Shown here piece after piece: positions 61,821-64,000 of a DNA stretch of 64,000 nucleotides (the stretch's first letter is position 1; every line of letters starts with the position of its first letter). A program made the position numbers and the translations under genes. Below the pieces are notes generated by a model. It worked only from the letters and a program-made list of their open reading frames with translations. It was not told the DNA's origin and ran no database searches. Where the stretch lies: assembly GCF_009729095.1 (NCBI RefSeq), contig NZ_VTGX01000004.1:248001-312000 (forward strand). The letters run 5' to 3'. The stretch comes from Mycolicibacterium sp. CBMA 247 (GTDB lineage: Bacteria > Actinomycetota > Actinomycetes > Mycobacteriales > Mycobacteriaceae).

Positions 61821-62921
61821 ATGCTGCCCCGCATGGGTGACGCATCTCTGACCACTGACCTCGGCCGCGTCCTGGTTACCGGCGGCTCCGGCTTCGTCGG
61901 CGCCAATCTGGTGACCGAACTGCTCGACCGCGGATACGCGGTGCGGTCCTTCGACCGCGCGCCGTCACCGCTGGGCGATCACGCCGGCCTTGAGGTCATC
62001 GAGGGCGACATCTGCGATACCCAGACCGTGGCCGCTGCCGTCAAGGACATCGACACGATCATTCACACCGCTGCCATCATCGACCTGATGGGCGGCGCCT
62101 CGGTCACCGAGGAGTACCGGCAGCGCAGCTTCGCCGTCAACGTCGAAGGCACCAAGAACCTGGTGCACGCCGCACAGGAGGCGGGCGTCAAGCGCTTCGT
62201 CTACACCGCGTCCAACAGCGTGGTGATGGGCGGACAGGACATCGTCAACGGTGACGAGACCATGCCCTACACCACCCGGTTCAACGACCTCTACACCGAG
62301 ACCAAGGTGGTCGCCGAAAAGTTCGTTCTCGCCCAGAACGGCGAGCACGACATGCTCACCTGCGCGATCCGGCCCAGCGGCATCTGGGGCCGCGGCGACC
62401 AGACCATGTTCCGCAAGGTGTTCGAGAACGTGCTCGCCGGACACGTCAAGGTGCTGGTCGGCAACAAGAACATCAAGCTCGACAACTCCTACGTGCACAA
62501 CCTGATCCACGGTTTCATCCTGGCGGCCCAGCATCTGGTCCCTGGCGGCACCGCACCTGGGCAGGCCTACTTCATCAACGACGGCGAGCCGATCAACATG
62601 TTCGAGTTCGCCCGCCCGGTGATCGCGGCGTGCGGCCGCAAGCTGCCCAACTTCCGGGTGTCAGGACGTCTGGTGCACAAGGCGATGATGGCCTGGCAGT
62701 GGCTGCACTTCAAGTTCGGGATTCCCGAGCCGTTGATCGAACCCCTTGCGGTGGAACGGCTTTACCTCAACAACTACTTTTCGATCGCCAAGGCCCACCG
62801 CGACCTCGGGTATGAGCCGCTGTTCACCACTGAACAGGCCATGGCCCAATGCATGCCCTACTACGTCGAGCTGTTCCACCAGATGGAGTCCGGGTCGACA
62901 CAGCAGCCCGCCCGCGTCTGA
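61821..62921 (+). CDS. 3beta-hydroxysteroid dehydrogenase (Rv1106c-like)
   Basis: This 366-residue extended SDR oxidises and isomerises 3beta-hydroxy-5-ene sterols such as cholesterol to 3-keto-4-ene products with NAD+. The sequence has VLVTGGSGFVGANLV (nucleotide fold), HTAAIIDLMGGAS, TSNSV-type Ser in YTASNSVVMGG, YTETK as the Tyr-Lys pair and AIRPSGIWGRGDQ. ATG 61821 (MLPRMGDASL) matches the annotated M. tuberculosis start; ATG 61833 is possible and would leave the KstR-like box in the leader. The gene follows xseB but probably has its own promoter. Confidence 0.93.
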   Translation: MLPRMGDASLTTDLGRVLVTGGSGFVGANLVTELLDRGYAVRSFDRAPSPLGDHAGLEVIEGDICDTQTVAAAVKDIDTIIHTAAIIDLMGGASVTEEYRQRSFAVNVEGTKNLVHAAQEAGVKRFVYTASNSVVMGGQDIVNGDETMPYTTRFNDLYTETKVVAEKFVLAQNGEHDMLTCAIRPSGIWGRGDQTMFRKVFENVLAGHVKVLVGNKNIKLDNSYVHNLIHGFILAAQHLVPGGTAPGQAYFINDGEPINMFEFARPVIAACGRKLPNFRVSGRLVHKAMMAWQWLHFKFGIPEPLIEPLAVERLYLNNYFSIAKAHRDLGYEPLFTTEQAMAQCMPYYVELFHQMESGSTQQPARV

Positions 62922-62985
62922 GCCCCGATTGCCGCACTCCTCAGAGCGGCTCGTCCCTCGCAGCTTGATCGTCGTACGGTCAAAC

Positions 62986-63261
62986 TCAGCGGTACAGGTG
63001 CACCGGATGGTGCGTGGACTGTTCGATACGTGCCGACGCGGCATGCAGTAGATCGCTACCCAATGCGATGAGGGCGCGGGCCGCCGCGATCTCCTCACCG
63101 ATCATCGGTGCGCCCGGGTCTCTGGGGTTGCGGTAGGCATCTCCGGTCGTGGACATCGTGTCGTCGCGCACCTGCGCGCGCACCGAGGCATGGGTGTGGA
63201 CCTCGTCCTCGGAGAACTCGATCTCGACGAGCCACTTGTTGGTCAAATCCTTGTCGTACAT
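62986..63261 (-). CDS. DUF1876 domain protein
   Basis: This 91-residue protein has the dsRBD-like DUF1876 pattern: KWLVEIEFSEDEVHTHASVRAQVRDD followed by GDAYRNPRDPGAPMIGEEIAAARALIALGSDLL. It is found in actinobacteria and is of unknown function. ATG 63261 follows a GGAGG; the longer frame upstream is unrelated. It is divergent from the sulfatase gene by 161 bp; an AAAGCGCTTT palindrome (63292-63301) lies in this gap. Confidence 0.88.
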   Translation of the reverse strand: MYDKDLTNKWLVEIEFSEDEVHTHASVRAQVRDDTMSTTGDAYRNPRDPGAPMIGEEIAAARALIALGSDLLHAASARIEQSTHHPVHLYR

Positions 63262-63422
63262 GTCGATCACCCTCCACATCCAGGGTGCTCCAAAGCGCTT
63301 TTTAATACCAGGGGAAATAATTGGCGTAAATTTCACCGCCGCGGCGTCCAACCCGCGACGGTAACTGCCGCTAACGCATAAAGTCCCACGGGCACAGGTT
63401 GATCCGCTCGGAGGAGGCATTC

Positions 63423-64000
63423 ATGCCTAACGGCAAACCGAACATCCTGGTTATCTGGGGCGACGACATCGGGATCAGCAATCTGAGTTGCTACAGCGAC
63501 GGCCTGATGGGCTACCGCACACCCCACATCGACCGCATCGCCAACGAAGGCATGCGATTTACCGACTCGTACGGCGAGCAAAGCTGCACCGCCGGGCGTG
63601 CAGCGTTCATCAGTGGCCAAAGCGTGTACCGCACCGGCATGAGCAAAGTCGGTGTGCCCGGCGTCGACATCGGCTGGGCCGCCGAGGACCCGACCATCGC
63701 CGAACTGCTCAAGCCGCTGGGCTACGCCACCGGCCAATTCGGCAAAAACCACTTCGGCGACCTCAACAAGTACCTGCCGACTGTGCACGGCTTCGACGAG
63801 TTCTTCGGCAACCTCTATCACCTCAATGCCGAGGAGGAGCCGGAGAACTTCGACTACCCGCACGAGGACCGGTACCCCAGGCTCTACAACCTGGCCAAGC
63901 CGCGCGGCGTGCTCAAGTGCAAGGCCACCGACGAGGTGTCCACCGAACCCGATGATCCGAAGTTCGGTCCGGTCGGCAAGCAGACCATCGAGGACACCGG
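63423..64000 (+). CDS. arylsulfatase (formylglycine type), N-terminal part
   Basis: The first 192 residues of a sulfatase run off the window. The metal site begins NILVIWGDDIG (Asp14, Asp15). The cofactor motif is CTAGR with Cys55, which must be oxidised to formylglycine by a maturase. Further metal/substrate residues occur in FGKNHFGD. It hydrolyses sulfate esters; mycobacterial members cleave aryl sulfates or sulfolipid-type esters. No signal peptide is present. GGAGG precedes the ATG. Confidence 0.92.
   Translation, partial: MPNGKPNILVIWGDDIGISNLSCYSDGLMGYRTPHIDRIANEGMRFTDSYGEQSCTAGRAAFISGQSVYRTGMSKVGVPGVDIGWAAEDPTIAELLKPLGYATGQFGKNHFGDLNKYLPTVHGFDEFFGNLYHLNAEEEPENFDYPHEDRYPRLYNLAKPRGVLKCKATDEVSTEPDDPKFGPVGKQTIEDT

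Overview
The window is high-GC actinobacterial DNA and almost certainly comes from a rapidly growing mycobacterium (Mycolicibacterium type). Evidence: many GTG starts with 4-base ATGA/GTGA gene overlaps, an MmpL transporter, Mce-associated membrane proteins, a DUF222/HNH (13E12-type) protein, an MPT70/83-like fasciclin protein, an Rv1155-type F420 protein, and gene order. From memory of the M. tuberculosis map, the homologues run from Rv1155/Rv1153c (about 9 kb) through Rv1152, Rv1151c, Rv1147, Rv1145-46, Rv1144, Rv1143, Rv1142c, Rv1128c, Rv1125-Rv1123c, Rv1112, Rv1111c, Rv1110, Rv1109c, Rv1108c, Rv1107c to Rv1106c (about 62 kb). The window therefore looks like that chromosomal block with many accessory genes inserted. 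No tRNA, rRNA, CRISPR array or intact insertion sequence was found.

Layout. 0-12 kb: acetate-type symporter, SGNH lipoprotein, acyltransferase-3 protein, an APC permease/beta-lactamase-fold operon with a divergent TetR, an Rv1155-like protein and two related O-methyltransferases. 12-24 kb: self-sufficient P450-reductase fusion, Baeyer-Villiger monooxygenase with divergent PucR regulator, GntR/sirtuin pair, and an MmpL-TetR-methyltransferase operon. 24-35 kb: CoA-thioester metabolism (nitronate monooxygenase-like protein, HSD10-like dehydrogenase, alpha-methylacyl-CoA racemase, crotonases, acyl-CoA dehydrogenase, thiolase, FadR-type regulator) with a fasciclin protein and an MFS pseudogene between. 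35-42 kb: DUF3556 membrane protein behind a KstR-type box, then an NrtR regulator divergent from an SPFH-NAD-kinase-like operon, then DoxX and SDR/TetR. 42-52 kb: operon of Mce-associated proteins, EphC-like hydrolase and WS/DGAT-like protein; BpoB-like hydrolase coupled to a 981-residue kinase-aminotransferase fusion; DUF222/HNH protein. 52-56 kb: a 2.2 kb segment (ECF sigma factor, LLM flavin enzyme, SnoaL-like protein) bounded by a 40-bp direct repeat. 56-64 kb: conserved core (ychF, ispH, xseA, xseB, 3beta-HSD) and a truncated sulfatase.

The genes most likely to work together are the NrtR/SPFH/NAD-kinase-like set, which shares twin operator-like palindromes and is the best candidate for an undescribed system; the two CoA-metabolism groups, with a sterol link suggested by KstR-like boxes before the DUF3556 gene and the 3beta-HSD gene; and the Mce-associated operon. 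Several divergent regulator/target pairs carry perfect inverted repeats in the shared promoter. Three elaborate intergenic hairpins lie at gene ends, two of them between convergent genes.
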